Of a stretch of 64,000 nt of DNA, positions 1 through 8,968 are shown one piece after another. A program made the position numbers and the translations under genes. The notes under the pieces were generated by a model that saw only the letters and a list, made by a program, of their open reading frames with translations, was not told where the DNA came from and searched no databases. Origin of the DNA: Rhizobium sp. RM (GTDB lineage Bacteria > Pseudomonadota > Alphaproteobacteria > Rhizobiales > Rhizobiaceae). The number at the start of each line of letters is the position of its first letter. Within the stretch, counting starts at the first letter, position 1. Location: contig NZ_JACAWV010000016.1 of assembly GCF_013390595.1 (NCBI RefSeq), positions 62,001-126,000 of the forward strand. Direction: 5' to 3'.

Positions 1-1146
1 GTCAAGAAGATCCAGCATCCGACAGGCGGCGTTGTCGGTGAAATCTTGGTGCGCGAAGGCGAGAAGGTCGAAGCGGGACAGGTCCTTCTGCGTCTCGATG
101 AAACGCAGACCAAGGCCAATCTTGCCATTGTCACCAAACGCCTGAACGAACTGTCGGCCCGTATGGCCAGGCTTGAAGCAGAGCGGGACGATCTTGCCGC
201 CATCGTCTTTCCCGAGGACCTGCTGAGCGCTGGCAACGATCTCGACGCGCAAGCGGCCGTTCGCAGCGAAAAACGCCTGTTTGAAGCGCGCCGTGATGCC
301 AGAGAAGGCAAAAAGGCGCAGCTTCTCGAGCGTATTTCGCAATATGAGCACGAAGGCGAAGGACTGAAGGCACAACAGATCGCCTATGAGCGCGGTCTTG
401 AGGTTCTGGAACAGGAAATCGTCTCCCTCAGATCACTACGGGAGCAGGGTGCCGTTTCCGTTCAGCGCCTTAACGGGCTTGAAACCCAGGCTGCCACCTT
501 CGGCGGCGAGCGCGGTGAAAAGATCGCCTATCAGGCGCAGGTCGCCGGCCGCATTTCCGAAACCAGACTGCAGATCATTTCGATCGATCAGGATCTGAAA
601 ACGGAAGTCGGTCGCGAGCTGCGCGAGATACAGGGGCAGCTTGGCGAATATGTCGAGCGCAAGGTCGCGGCCGAGGACCAACTGAAACGCATCAACATCG
701 TCGCGCCGCAGGCCGGCATGATCCATCAACTCAGCACCCATACCGTGGGGGGCGTCATTTCTCCTGCCGATGTTGTCATGTCCATCGTGCCGGATGCCGA
801 TAAGCTGGCACTTGAGGCACAGATTTCGCCGCAGGACATCGATCAGATTGTCGTCGGCCAGAAAGCCATGCTGCGTTTGTCCGCCTTCAATCTGCGCACC
901 ACGCCGGAGTTGACCGGGGAGGTGAGCCGGGTGGGCGCCGATCTGACGCAGGATCAGCGCACAGGTATGTCCTATTACCTCGTGCGACTATCGGTACCGG
1001 CATCGGAACTCACAAAATTGCAGGATCTGAGCCTGGTGCCGGGTATGCCCGCCGAAGCCTTTATCGCGACAGGCGAGAGAACCGCATTGTCCTATCTGGT
1101 CAAACCGCTGTCCGATCAGATCAACCGTGCTTTCCGGGAAGAGTGA
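1..1146 (+). CDS. HlyD-family type I secretion membrane fusion protein, 5' end missing
   Basis: Periplasmic adaptor of a type I secretion system, expected to link an inner-membrane ABC exporter to an outer-membrane channel. The reading frame is open from the first base, so the N-terminal membrane anchor lies outside the window; the Met at base 46 is internal. Visible are the first lipoyl half (PTGGVVGEILVREG), a long helical hairpin rich in Glu, Arg and Gln, the second lipoyl half (NIVAPQAGMI), a beta-barrel region, and the family's usual C-terminus (SYLVKPLSDQINRAFREE). The ABC exporter gene presumably lies upstream. The family call is firm; the exported substrate is unknown. Confidence 0.88.
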   Translation, partial: VKKIQHPTGGVVGEILVREGEKVEAGQVLLRLDETQTKANLAIVTKRLNELSARMARLEAERDDLAAIVFPEDLLSAGNDLDAQAAVRSEKRLFEARRDAREGKKAQLLERISQYEHEGEGLKAQQIAYERGLEVLEQEIVSLRSLREQGAVSVQRLNGLETQAATFGGERGEKIAYQAQVAGRISETRLQIISIDQDLKTEVGRELREIQGQLGEYVERKVAAEDQLKRINIVAPQAGMIHQLSTHTVGGVISPADVVMSIVPDADKLALEAQISPQDIDQIVVGQKAMLRLSAFNLRTTPELTGEVSRVGADLTQDQRTGMSYYLVRLSVPASELTKLQDLSLVPGMPAEAFIATGERTALSYLVKPLSDQINRAFREE

Positions 1147-1154
1147 TCGTGCAG

Positions 1155-1172
1155 GCCGCCGATTTCGGCGGC
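1155..1172 (+). terminator. GC-rich stem-loop after the HlyD gene
   Basis: A 7-bp perfect stem (GCCGCCG / CGGCGGC) with a 4-nt loop (ATTT) starts 9 bp after the adaptor's stop codon. No U-run follows, so it is either a weak terminator or an mRNA 3' stabiliser. Confidence 0.4.
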
Positions 1173-1223
1173 GGCATGTCGAGGCGGGGGTGATGGCGGC
1201 GAACGCATAAGGGAGGAAGAAAG

Positions 1224-1715
1224 ATGCGACTGAAACGCGAATCCGAAGTGGCGATTGCCATTCTGGCGGCCTGCGCCAATGCCAAAGGCGGGCAGATCCG
1301 CACGGTAGAGGCGGCGCGTGCAGCCGGCACGACAGCAAGCTTTGCTGCACAGGTCGTGCCATCTCTGGTTCAGGCCGGGCTCATTGAAGCCCGGCGGGGG
1401 CGACGCGGCGGTCTCGCCCTCACCCAACCGGCCGGCGATATCCTGCTCGGCGATGTCATCGCCAGAATGCAGCCCGAACTGATCGCTTCGGCACGGACAG
1501 AAGAAAATCTCACTGGTCGCGATCCGACGGCTGAACTCTGCAAAATCGTGATGGGCGCCGACGATGTCATCCGCGCCTATCTCGACCGCTTCTCGATCGC
1601 CGACCTCGCCAATAAAAACCGCCCCGGCCCTCTCCAGCAGGATCGCCGCAAAAAAGGAAGCGACCACAAGACGTATTCAGCCAAGACCAGTCTGCCTGAT
1701 GAGATCTGTCGTTGA
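1224..1715 (+). CDS. Rrf2-family transcriptional regulator
   Basis: Small winged-helix regulator of the Rrf2 family, 163 aa. It opens with the typical MRLKRESEVAIAIL start and carries the wing pattern GLIEARRGRRGGLAL, then the family's C-terminal helix (VIRAYLDRFSIADL). A strong Shine-Dalgarno (GGGAGGAAG) precedes the ATG. Iron-sulfur members such as IscR and RirA carry three clustered cysteines. Here only Cys17 and a single Cys in ELCKIV are seen, so Fe-S sensing of that kind is unlikely. The last 25 residues are polar and unlike the family. The target is unknown; its neighbours are a secretion adaptor and a chaperone pair. Confidence 0.8.
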   Translation: MRLKRESEVAIAILAACANAKGGQIRTVEAARAAGTTASFAAQVVPSLVQAGLIEARRGRRGGLALTQPAGDILLGDVIARMQPELIASARTEENLTGRDPTAELCKIVMGADDVIRAYLDRFSIADLANKNRPGPLQQDRRKKGSDHKTYSAKTSLPDEICR

Positions 1716-1828
1716 GGCCGCATCTCGCTGCAGAGCCGGTCATCGTTGTCTGGGTGCCTTACAGGCCGTGACGTGATGAACAGGTTGGTAACCAAGAACA
1801 ATTGCGGCTTGCCACGCCTGCCCAATAA

Positions 1829-1844
1829 AGCTTTTCGAAAAGCT
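1829..1844. promoter_or_regulatory. Perfect 16-bp palindrome upstream of the HscC-like gene
   Basis: AGCTTTTCGAAAAGCT is a perfect inverted repeat without spacer, ending 53 bp before the Hsp70 start codon. Its position suits an operator. It does not match CIRCE (TTAGCACTC-N9-GAGTGCTAA). Confidence 0.4.
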
Positions 1845-1897
1845 GAACAGACTTTAAAGCCGGATCAAATTCATCCATAAGTTTTAGAGTTTTACAC

Positions 1898-3592
1898 ATG
1901 GCGCGCGTAGGAATTGATCTCGGAACGTCCAATTCCCTGATTTCGTACTGGAATGGCGATAGTGCAAAGCTTATTCCAAACGCTCTGGGAGATTACCTGA
2001 CTCCATCCGCCGTCAGTATGGCCGATGATGGCGCGATCATTGTGGGACAGCCAGCACTTGATCGCCTGATAACGCACCCCGAAAGAAGCGTTGCGTCGTT
2101 CAAGCGCTGGATGGGAACTGACCATCAGGTAAAACTCAAAGGTAAACAGTGGCGTGCTGAAGAGCTGTCCGCGATAATTCTGAAAAGCCTCAAGGAGGAC
2201 GCTGAAGCTTTTCTGAATGAGAAAGTGACTGATGTCGTTATCTCTGTGCCAGCCTATTTCAGCGATCCACAACGTAAAGCAACGTTGAATGCTGCTCATT
2301 TGGCGGGACTGAATGTATCGCGGCTCATAAACGAGCCTACGGCCGCAGCGCTCGCGCATGGACTGGAAGCCACGGCTGAGGGCCAGTTTTTAGTACTCGA
2401 TCTTGGCGGGGGCACTTTTGACGTGTCGTTGCTGCATAAGTTTGACGGTGTCATGGAGATCTGCGCGTCGTCAGGGGATTCTTTGCTGGGCGGAAATGAT
2501 TTCCGCGATGCTTTATCCCGGTTCATCCTAGCCAAACATAAACTGGCTTTCGAGTCACTACAGTCGGCTGAAAAACAGCGAATTCTAAAAGAAGCTACAG
2601 CCCTGAAAAAGGTTCTGACGGACCGTGCGGAATGTGAATATCGCATAGAATGGAGGCAAACGCTTCTCGAAGGCAGGCTAATGCGACAGGAGGTGGAGGA
2701 GGTTTGGCAGCCACTGATCAGTCGTCTGCGCAAGCCTATAGAACGGGTTATTCGAGATGCGGGTGTCTCGACGTCTTCCATTGACCAGATTGTTTTGGTC
2801 GGTGGTGCGTCACGCATGCCGCTCGTAAGAAATCTGGTGACACGCCTGTTCGGTCGCTTTCCGTTAATTCATCCAAAACCGGATCACGCGATCGCCATTG
2901 GTGCGGCGATACAGGCGGCTCTTCACGCTCGCGATGGCGCACTCGACGAAATTATCATGACGGATGTGTGCCCATTTACGCTGGGGATTTCGGCGAAAAA
3001 TGCCGCATACACACTGGAAGAGGCCGTCATGTCGCCGATTATCGAAAGGAATGCGACTGTTCCGCAAAGCCGTGAGCAGTTCTACTCGACGGTTCATGAA
3101 CGGCAACAAAAAATTGATGTGGCGGTTTATCAGGGCGAAAATTTACGTCCCTCGCAAAATATCCTGATTGGCAGGATCGAAGTTCCCGTGCCCCCTGACA
3201 AGGCAGGTCACCAGTCGATTGGTGTCCGATTTACTTATGACGTCAACGGTGCGCTCGAAGTAGAGGTACGGGTGATGTCGACCGGCGAGGCGCACCGCAA
3301 GGTGTTCAACAATCAATCAGGCCTGTCTGAAGCAGAACTGGAACGTCGATTTGCGGAGCTGGCCAATATCAAGACTGCACCCCGCGATCAGCAAGAAAAC
3401 ATTGCCATCATTGCTCGTGCAGAGCGTCTTTACGCGGAACACATTGGCGAAAGTAGAGATGAGATATCGGCAATTCTTATGGAATTTCTTTCTAGCCTGA
3501 ATAGTCAAACGTTGCGAGACGTCGATCAGCTTCGGGCTAGCTTCACCCAGAAATTGAATGCATTCGAAACCGGCTGGAACAGCCCGCTATGA
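1898..3592 (+). CDS. hscC: HscC-type Hsp70 chaperone
   Basis: ATP-dependent Hsp70 of the short HscC type, 564 aa against about 640 for DnaK. The nucleotide-binding domain is complete: phosphate-1 motif GIDLGTSNS at the N-terminus, VISVPAYFSDPQRKAT, INEPTAAALAHG, phosphate-2 LDLGGGTFDVSLL, and adenosine motif VLVGGASRMPLVRNL. The substrate-binding domain is present and the C-terminal lid is short. It overlaps the next gene by 4 bp (ATGA), so the two are translationally coupled. In E. coli, HscC works with dedicated membrane J-proteins (DjlB, DjlC), and the next gene fits that role. Base composition is more AT-rich than the flanking operons. Confidence 0.85.
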   Translation: MARVGIDLGTSNSLISYWNGDSAKLIPNALGDYLTPSAVSMADDGAIIVGQPALDRLITHPERSVASFKRWMGTDHQVKLKGKQWRAEELSAIILKSLKEDAEAFLNEKVTDVVISVPAYFSDPQRKATLNAAHLAGLNVSRLINEPTAAALAHGLEATAEGQFLVLDLGGGTFDVSLLHKFDGVMEICASSGDSLLGGNDFRDALSRFILAKHKLAFESLQSAEKQRILKEATALKKVLTDRAECEYRIEWRQTLLEGRLMRQEVEEVWQPLISRLRKPIERVIRDAGVSTSSIDQIVLVGGASRMPLVRNLVTRLFGRFPLIHPKPDHAIAIGAAIQAALHARDGALDEIIMTDVCPFTLGISAKNAAYTLEEAVMSPIIERNATVPQSREQFYSTVHERQQKIDVAVYQGENLRPSQNILIGRIEVPVPPDKAGHQSIGVRFTYDVNGALEVEVRVMSTGEAHRKVFNNQSGLSEAELERRFAELANIKTAPRDQQENIAIIARAERLYAEHIGESRDEISAILMEFLSSLNSQTLRDVDQLRASFTQKLNAFETGWNSPL

Positions 3593-6057
3593 CGGCAAGC
3601 TGCTGGGCTTTGTTGGAAATCGATCCGACAAACGATGAAGGTATTATTCGCAGGGCTTACGCTCGTAGATTGCGTGACTTCCGGCCGGATGAAGACCCAG
3701 TCGGTTTTCAACGGCTGGTTGAAGCACGCACGGCCGCCATCACGCAAGCCAAATGGCAAACCGCTCGCGACGAGGACGCAGGCGCCGCACAACAAGGTGA
3801 ACATGAAAATGCCAGCCATGCATCTCCCGACGTTCGGGTTCTCGTTGCGGGAGAGGATGGACTTGAGCGAATTGCGCCAGAGACTGGGCATCAACGGAAA
3901 GCGGACTATTCGTCTCTATTTGCTCAAGTGTCAGGGGAGGCTTTCGATAACACGAGGGATGCAAAGACGCTCTTCGATTCGCTAGAAGACTTACTCGCTG
4001 AATGCCGTGAAAAAAGAACAAAATTACCGAGCGATGCTTTTTGGACGGCCGGTCCTTGGGCCGCCTTTTTCGATCGTGCCGCCAGCGAGTTGGATCTAAA
4101 TAGCTACGATGCCTTGATCGCAGCTGTTGCTCGAGGAATGTATGGTCTGTTCCCACCGTGTAAGGACCAAGAGTTGAAGCGCTTGGATGACTACGCTGCC
4201 GGGCACGGGATTGCGGCCGTCGTTAATGCAATCGAGCGCGCTGTCCAGTTTTCCGAGCGTGGCGATTTTCTGTTCGATGCGTGCGGTGCCGCGTCTGCGC
4301 AAATCTATTTCGAATGGGCGGACATTGCGCGTCAGGGTAACGACATTCTGCATCGCAACGCGGTAGGGCGAAAGGCTTACTTCAAAGGAAAAATACCGCT
4401 CGTCCCAATCGATGACCAGCCACATGATGTCGGCGAATCCAGTTTCGGGCGATATCATCGAAAAGCGCTTGAAAATGGCCGATGGCCATGGGTTTTCAAT
4501 CCGTTGAGAGCACTTTGTCCAGCTTATGTCGTCGCCCGGCATATCGACGCAAAAATTGGCCTATCGTTGTTAGTGCTAAGTCTGATGGCAGCAATTCTGC
4601 CCCTCGTCTCGCAGACAAGTAACTACATGGTCGCCGGTATAAGTTGTTTGTTATCGGTCGCAGCATTGCGCGTCTGGTTGGCGTTTTGCTCAAAGAAACT
4701 TCTACTCAACCGTTTGATCCACAGAGTTATTGGTGTTGACCGCAAGAAGATATGGAGCAGGACAACGCGGTATGCTGAAATCAATGCGCAAATACCGAAG
4801 AGATTGGACGTGTTAGGCGCTCTGTTAACAATGATCGAATTCGGATCGCTTCTCTTCGCTCTGTTGTTCGTTGGTATCCAAGCGGCCCATATATGGGAGG
4901 TTAGGCACCTGTATGCCGAGCCAGCCGAACAAATCATCGTTGATACAGTTGTTCCGGTGCTGGAGGGACCTGCACACGGCTTTGGACTGGAATATTCAAG
5001 ATTTTTCGAATTTTTTTCAAGTATCCAATCAGACCGTTCCGAGGGCGTTCCTCTACGTTCACTTGGCGTCAACACGACTGCTGGAGGGTTGTCGAACAAA
5101 CTCTGGCTACCCAGAATCTTTATGACAAACGAAGGTGTTCTTACCAAACTGAACACATCATCGATTGAGTTATACAGTCGACAAAACAGAGCCGGCGGCC
5201 CCGTTTCAATCAAACTCTGGTGGAATGAGCAGCGTGATGAGAAACTAAGAGCTTTGTCGTTATTGTATCGTGCCGGGGATCCGGCATTGCGGGTCTCCAT
5301 CGAGGAGATGTTGTTACAATTTTCCGCGTTAATACATAGGCCTCTTGATGATCAGACTGCGCTAACGCAGCAGTTGCTTTGGAAAGTGATGCCTCCTCGA
5401 GACCAATCAAGCCTCTCCGAAGCTGATGAAGACATGTTTCAAGCGATAGTTTTGAGACATTTCATGGGACAAGTCAGTAACCCAATAGAGAGGGCGTCAG
5501 AGTTAGAACTCTTTTCGCAATTTTATTGGCTGTTAAACGCCAAGGGCGCGGACCTTGTGGAGTCTCTTGCTCTCCGGAAATATTCACTGGTTGCTGAGAT
5601 CAATGTGCAGAGTTTGGAATATGGAAATCTGCCATCCGATCGACTTTTGAAAAACCTTCTTCAAAGTTGGCTTCGTGATCCTGCAAGCCATGTAGTTTTC
5701 CCAAGCCGACGCCAATCCTCGTTCCAGCAATTTGAGCCCTCCGAAATCATCAAATTTCCAAATATTGAAGTATCAATAGCTCGGCGGGCTTTCTTTGAGA
5801 TAGCTTCATCATTGTTGAACGAAACAAGTCCTGCACGTGTTCGAGAGTTCCTGACTTTCTCCCTGGGTCGGGTTCCACTAGAGCTTCACCCGGACGATGC
5901 TAATTTCTGGACGACCGCTGCGGTAAATTTTATCAGCACGATTAGCCGTTCTGGTGAGCTGGATTTCCCAATGCGCACTTATTTGCGCAATAGCAATGAA
6001 GAGGTGGAAATCCTTGTGCTACAACTTATGGCACGCGCCTTTCAACGTCCGAAATGA
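3589..6057 (+). CDS. Large membrane J-domain-like partner of the HscC-type Hsp70
   Basis: An 822-aa protein with a degenerate J domain at the extreme N-terminus (about residues 4-50: WALLEIDPTNDEGIIRRAYA, then LRDFRPDEDPVGFQRL). The essential HPD tripeptide of J-proteins reads RPD at residues 32-34. Hydrophobic stretches near residues 322-363 (two helices) and 405-435 (one) predict an integral membrane protein. The roughly 390 residues after them show no family I recognise. It overlaps the Hsp70 gene and should be its cochaperone, by analogy with DjlB/DjlC of E. coli. Like the Hsp70 gene it is AT-rich in codon choice, suggesting joint acquisition. Function beyond chaperone recruitment is unknown. 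Confidence 0.7.
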   Translation: MTASCWALLEIDPTNDEGIIRRAYARRLRDFRPDEDPVGFQRLVEARTAAITQAKWQTARDEDAGAAQQGEHENASHASPDVRVLVAGEDGLERIAPETGHQRKADYSSLFAQVSGEAFDNTRDAKTLFDSLEDLLAECREKRTKLPSDAFWTAGPWAAFFDRAASELDLNSYDALIAAVARGMYGLFPPCKDQELKRLDDYAAGHGIAAVVNAIERAVQFSERGDFLFDACGAASAQIYFEWADIARQGNDILHRNAVGRKAYFKGKIPLVPIDDQPHDVGESSFGRYHRKALENGRWPWVFNPLRALCPAYVVARHIDAKIGLSLLVLSLMAAILPLVSQTSNYMVAGISCLLSVAALRVWLAFCSKKLLLNRLIHRVIGVDRKKIWSRTTRYAEINAQIPKRLDVLGALLTMIEFGSLLFALLFVGIQAAHIWEVRHLYAEPAEQIIVDTVVPVLEGPAHGFGLEYSRFFEFFSSIQSDRSEGVPLRSLGVNTTAGGLSNKLWLPRIFMTNEGVLTKLNTSSIELYSRQNRAGGPVSIKLWWNEQRDEKLRALSLLYRAGDPALRVSIEEMLLQFSALIHRPLDDQTALTQQLLWKVMPPRDQSSLSEADEDMFQAIVLRHFMGQVSNPIERASELELFSQFYWLLNAKGADLVESLALRKYSLVAEINVQSLEYGNLPSDRLLKNLLQSWLRDPASHVVFPSRRQSSFQQFEPSEIIKFPNIEVSIARRAFFEIASSLLNETSPARVREFLTFSLGRVPLELHPDDANFWTTAAVNFISTISRSGELDFPMRTYLRNSNEEVEILVLQLMARAFQRPK

Positions 6058-6146
6058 TGCTGAAGGTGCATCTGCGTGATCGACGCTGTCGGATTTTAAA
6101 TCCCGTCCGATATCTGGTTGCGATAAAGCATGTTGCTGGAATCAGA

Positions 6147-8141
6147 TCACGTCTGGTTCGAAGCAGCTCTCAGCGTTCTCGGGCGCAGCAGGATCAGGAA
6201 AATCGGTGCACCGATTACTGCTGTGACGATGCCTGCGGGGAGTTCGAGGGGGGCGATGATGCTGCGTCCGATAAGATCGGCAAATACCATCAACACGCCA
6301 CCGACCACCATGGCAACGGGCAGGCACCGGGCATGGCGTGGCCCGGCGAGGAGGCGTGCGGCGTGCGGAGAGAGCAGGCCGACAAAGCTGACCGCACCGA
6401 TGGAGGAGACGGCAACACCAACCGCGCAAGCCGCATAAAAGATCGCCCAGCCTCTCGCTTTATCGGTCGGCAGGCCCAGTGATCGTGCCGTGTCATCGCC
6501 GAGCGCCAGCGTGTCCAGATGACGGCTGCAGACGATGCCCACGGTGATCAGAAAAGCGAGCCAGGGCAAAAGTGAGAGCGCATCGGCGTTGCCGCGACCG
6601 TGGGTGGAACCCGCCAGCCACGACAAGGCTTCTGCGGTTTGCAGCCGCGCTTCGACAACGATGATGGTTGCTGCCGCGCCGAAACTTGCTGCTATGGCAA
6701 CCCCGGCCAGGATCAGCCGGTCGGGTGAATTCTTTGGCCCGAACAATCGCAGAAGAAAGATGGCTGCAAAGGCACCGCCAAGTGTGACACACTGAAACAG
6801 AAACGTGCCGGGTACAAAGCCGGAAAGAAGCCCGACAAGGCTGAACAAGGCCGCTGCCTGTGTGAGGCCAAGCGTTTCGGGGCCGCAAAGCGGATTGCGG
6901 GTCACGGCCTGTAAAACGGTGCCGGCTGTCGCCAGCAACGCGCCGCAGGCTAAGGCGACCAGCAGGCGCGGAGCCCGAATATCGAGATTTGCGGCGATAT
7001 CCGCGATCGACAGGGACACGCTGTCGCCGATCATCAGCGCACCGCCCGAGCCAATCAATGCGATTGCCGCCAGAAGACCGATCAACAGTGACATGGAAGG
7101 ACGATGCAACGCCGATGGTGTTGCTATGCGACGCTCCGCACCAATCCTTGTGGTCCGCAAGAGGAAGAGCATGACGGGTGCGCCAAAGCAGGCAACAACG
7201 ACACCGGTCGGAATGATAGAGCCGTTACCGGCAAAAAACTGCACGACGACGTCGGCGAACAGCAGGGTGTTTGCGCCCAGGATCATGGCAAGCGGCAGAT
7301 GATGGCGATGGCGGGTGATGCCGAGTGCACGAAGGATGTTGGGGATCGCAAGGCCGATAAAGCCTATCGGGCCGGCAAGGGTCACGGCTGCACCAGACAA
7401 CAGCACGCCGGCGAAGATGCCGGACAGTGTCAGCGTTCGCGTCAGACCGAGGCTCGCGGAAACCTGATCGCCCAATCCAAGCAGATCAAGCGGCCGGGCG
7501 ATGGTCATCAATACCAGGCAGGACAGGAGGATCACTGGAGCTGCGACCACAATCTTTGACCATCCCGTCTGGTCGAGAATGCCTGATGACCAGAGGATGA
7601 GACCGGACGCCCGGTCGTCGGCCAGAAGCACGATGGCGGAAGACAGTGCGGCAAAGCAGAGAGAAATGGCAACGCCTGCGAGGGCGAGCCGGCCGGGTGG
7701 GGCACGAAAACCACCGGCAAGCGCGATACAGGCCAGCGCACCAGTCAGGCCGCCTCCAGTCGTTGCGATGATCGACGGCACGGCGACTGGCAGCAGCAGT
7801 GTGGATATGACCAGCATTAACTGGGCGCCACTGGTGACGGAAAGAATGTCCGGCGCGGCAAGGGGATTTCGAAGCACGCTTTGCAGAACAGACCCCGCTG
7901 TCGCCAAGGCGGCACCGGTCAGGATCGCTGCGACCACTCTCGGAGCACGGCTGGTTTCCAGAATGGCCTGGACCAGCGTGTCGGGGCGTGTTGGAAAGGC
8001 GATGATGTCATTCCAGCCGATCAGCCTGCTTCCGAGACGCATGTCGAGTGCCGCCAGAAGCAACAACAGCACGACGCTCGTCAGCCAGAGGAGTGGCAAT
8101 TCGAGAGAGGAAGAGCCGCGTGGCGCCCGCGGCTTTGTCAT
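6147..8141 (-). CDS. fhuB: FhuB-type iron-siderophore ABC permease (tandem FecCD)
   Basis: Inner-membrane permease for ferric siderophores, 664 aa, made of two fused FecCD halves, as in FhuB of hydroxamate systems; single-unit FecC/FecD proteins are about half as long. Each half carries the pattern RAPRVVAAILTGAALATAGSVLQ (first half) or RAPRLLVALACGALLATAGTVLQ (second half), and a GPIGFIGL / GAVSFVGL coupling region. The start overlaps the ATPase stop by 4 bp. It is the last gene of the minus-strand AraC-fhuC-fhuB unit and converges with the J-protein gene. Confidence 0.9.
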   Translation of the reverse strand: MTKPRAPRGSSSLELPLLWLTSVVLLLLLAALDMRLGSRLIGWNDIIAFPTRPDTLVQAILETSRAPRVVAAILTGAALATAGSVLQSVLRNPLAAPDILSVTSGAQLMLVISTLLLPVAVPSIIATTGGGLTGALACIALAGGFRAPPGRLALAGVAISLCFAALSSAIVLLADDRASGLILWSSGILDQTGWSKIVVAAPVILLSCLVLMTIARPLDLLGLGDQVSASLGLTRTLTLSGIFAGVLLSGAAVTLAGPIGFIGLAIPNILRALGITRHRHHLPLAMILGANTLLFADVVVQFFAGNGSIIPTGVVVACFGAPVMLFLLRTTRIGAERRIATPSALHRPSMSLLIGLLAAIALIGSGGALMIGDSVSLSIADIAANLDIRAPRLLVALACGALLATAGTVLQAVTRNPLCGPETLGLTQAAALFSLVGLLSGFVPGTFLFQCVTLGGAFAAIFLLRLFGPKNSPDRLILAGVAIAASFGAAATIIVVEARLQTAEALSWLAGSTHGRGNADALSLLPWLAFLITVGIVCSRHLDTLALGDDTARSLGLPTDKARGWAIFYAACAVGVAVSSIGAVSFVGLLSPHAARLLAGPRHARCLPVAMVVGGVLMVFADLIGRSIIAPLELPAGIVTAVIGAPIFLILLRPRTLRAASNQT

Positions 8142-8968
8142 TCGGCGGGCCTGTATGACGCACCGGCTGCATCGATCCAGTCGATCAGGCAGTAGGTGCG
8201 TTCTGCGTCTTTGGGATGCGGGACAAGATTGACCTTGCAGCCGAAGGCCTGCTCCAGGAGATCGGTCTGCAATACCTGCGAGACAGGCCCTATCGCCAGA
8301 ACCTCTCCCTTTTTCATCAGCACCACGTCATCAGCAATGTCCATGACCTGATTGAGATCATGGAGTACGGCGATGATCGTCAGGCCTTCCGTATGGTTGA
8401 GTTCGCGCAGCAATGTCAGCAGTTCAGCCTGATGGCGAATATCGAGGAAGCTCGTCGGTTCATCGAGAAAAAGCACGCGTGGTTGCTGCGCCAGGGCCAT
8501 GGCCACCCAGGCACGTTGGCGTTCGCCGCCAGACAGGGTCGCAAGCTGGCGTTTGCGCAATTGCTGCAAGTCGACACGCTTGATGGCACTATCGATGATG
8601 TCGCGGTCATCCGCCGAGAGCCGGCCTAGCCACGGGCGGTGTGGGTAACGGCCCTGCTCGACGAGTTCCTCGACGGTCAGGCCAACCGGGATTTCTGGGG
8701 CCTGTCCCATCACGGCCACTTGCCGGGCGACATCGCGGCGTCTCAGTTCCGAAAGCGGGCGGCCGAGGAGGGTGATCCTGCCGGACGTCGGCTCTTCCAG
8801 TCCGGCGAGGCATTTAAGGAGTGTGCTTTTTCCCGACCCGTTCGCACCGCAAATGACGGTAATGCGGCCGGGTTGCGCCTGCATGTCGACATCGCGTACG
8901 GCATAGGCCCGATCATAGGCGACACTCAAACCGTGTGCCTCCAGGGCGGGAACAACGGAGGTCGTCAA
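8138..8968 (-). CDS. fhuC: FhuC-type iron-siderophore ABC transporter ATPase
   Basis: Cytoplasmic ATPase powering the adjacent FhuB-type permease, 276 aa. It has Walker A CGANGSGKST, Q-loop (VAVMGQAPEIP), signature LSGGERQRAWVAMALAQ, Walker B VLFLDEPTSFLD and the switch His (VLHDLNQ). FhuC/FecE family members share this length and the SFLD D-loop. It overlaps the permease by 4 bp and the AraC gene by 4 bp, so the three are one translationally coupled unit. The binding protein needed for transport is encoded divergently at 12183. Confidence 0.9.
   Translation of the reverse strand: MTTSVVPALEAHGLSVAYDRAYAVRDVDMQAQPGRITVICGANGSGKSTLLKCLAGLEEPTSGRITLLGRPLSELRRRDVARQVAVMGQAPEIPVGLTVEELVEQGRYPHRPWLGRLSADDRDIIDSAIKRVDLQQLRKRQLATLSGGERQRAWVAMALAQQPRVLFLDEPTSFLDIRHQAELLTLLRELNHTEGLTIIAVLHDLNQVMDIADDVVLMKKGEVLAIGPVSQVLQTDLLEQAFGCKVNLVPHPKDAERTYCLIDWIDAAGASYRPAE

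Noticed and set aside
46-1146. ATG at base 46 as the start of the HlyD-family gene
   Set aside because: The frame is open to base 1 and the first lipoyl half begins before base 46, so the true start is outside the window.
1829-1844. CIRCE heat-shock element before the Hsp70 gene
   Set aside because: The palindrome does not contain TTAGCACTC or the 9-bp spacer.
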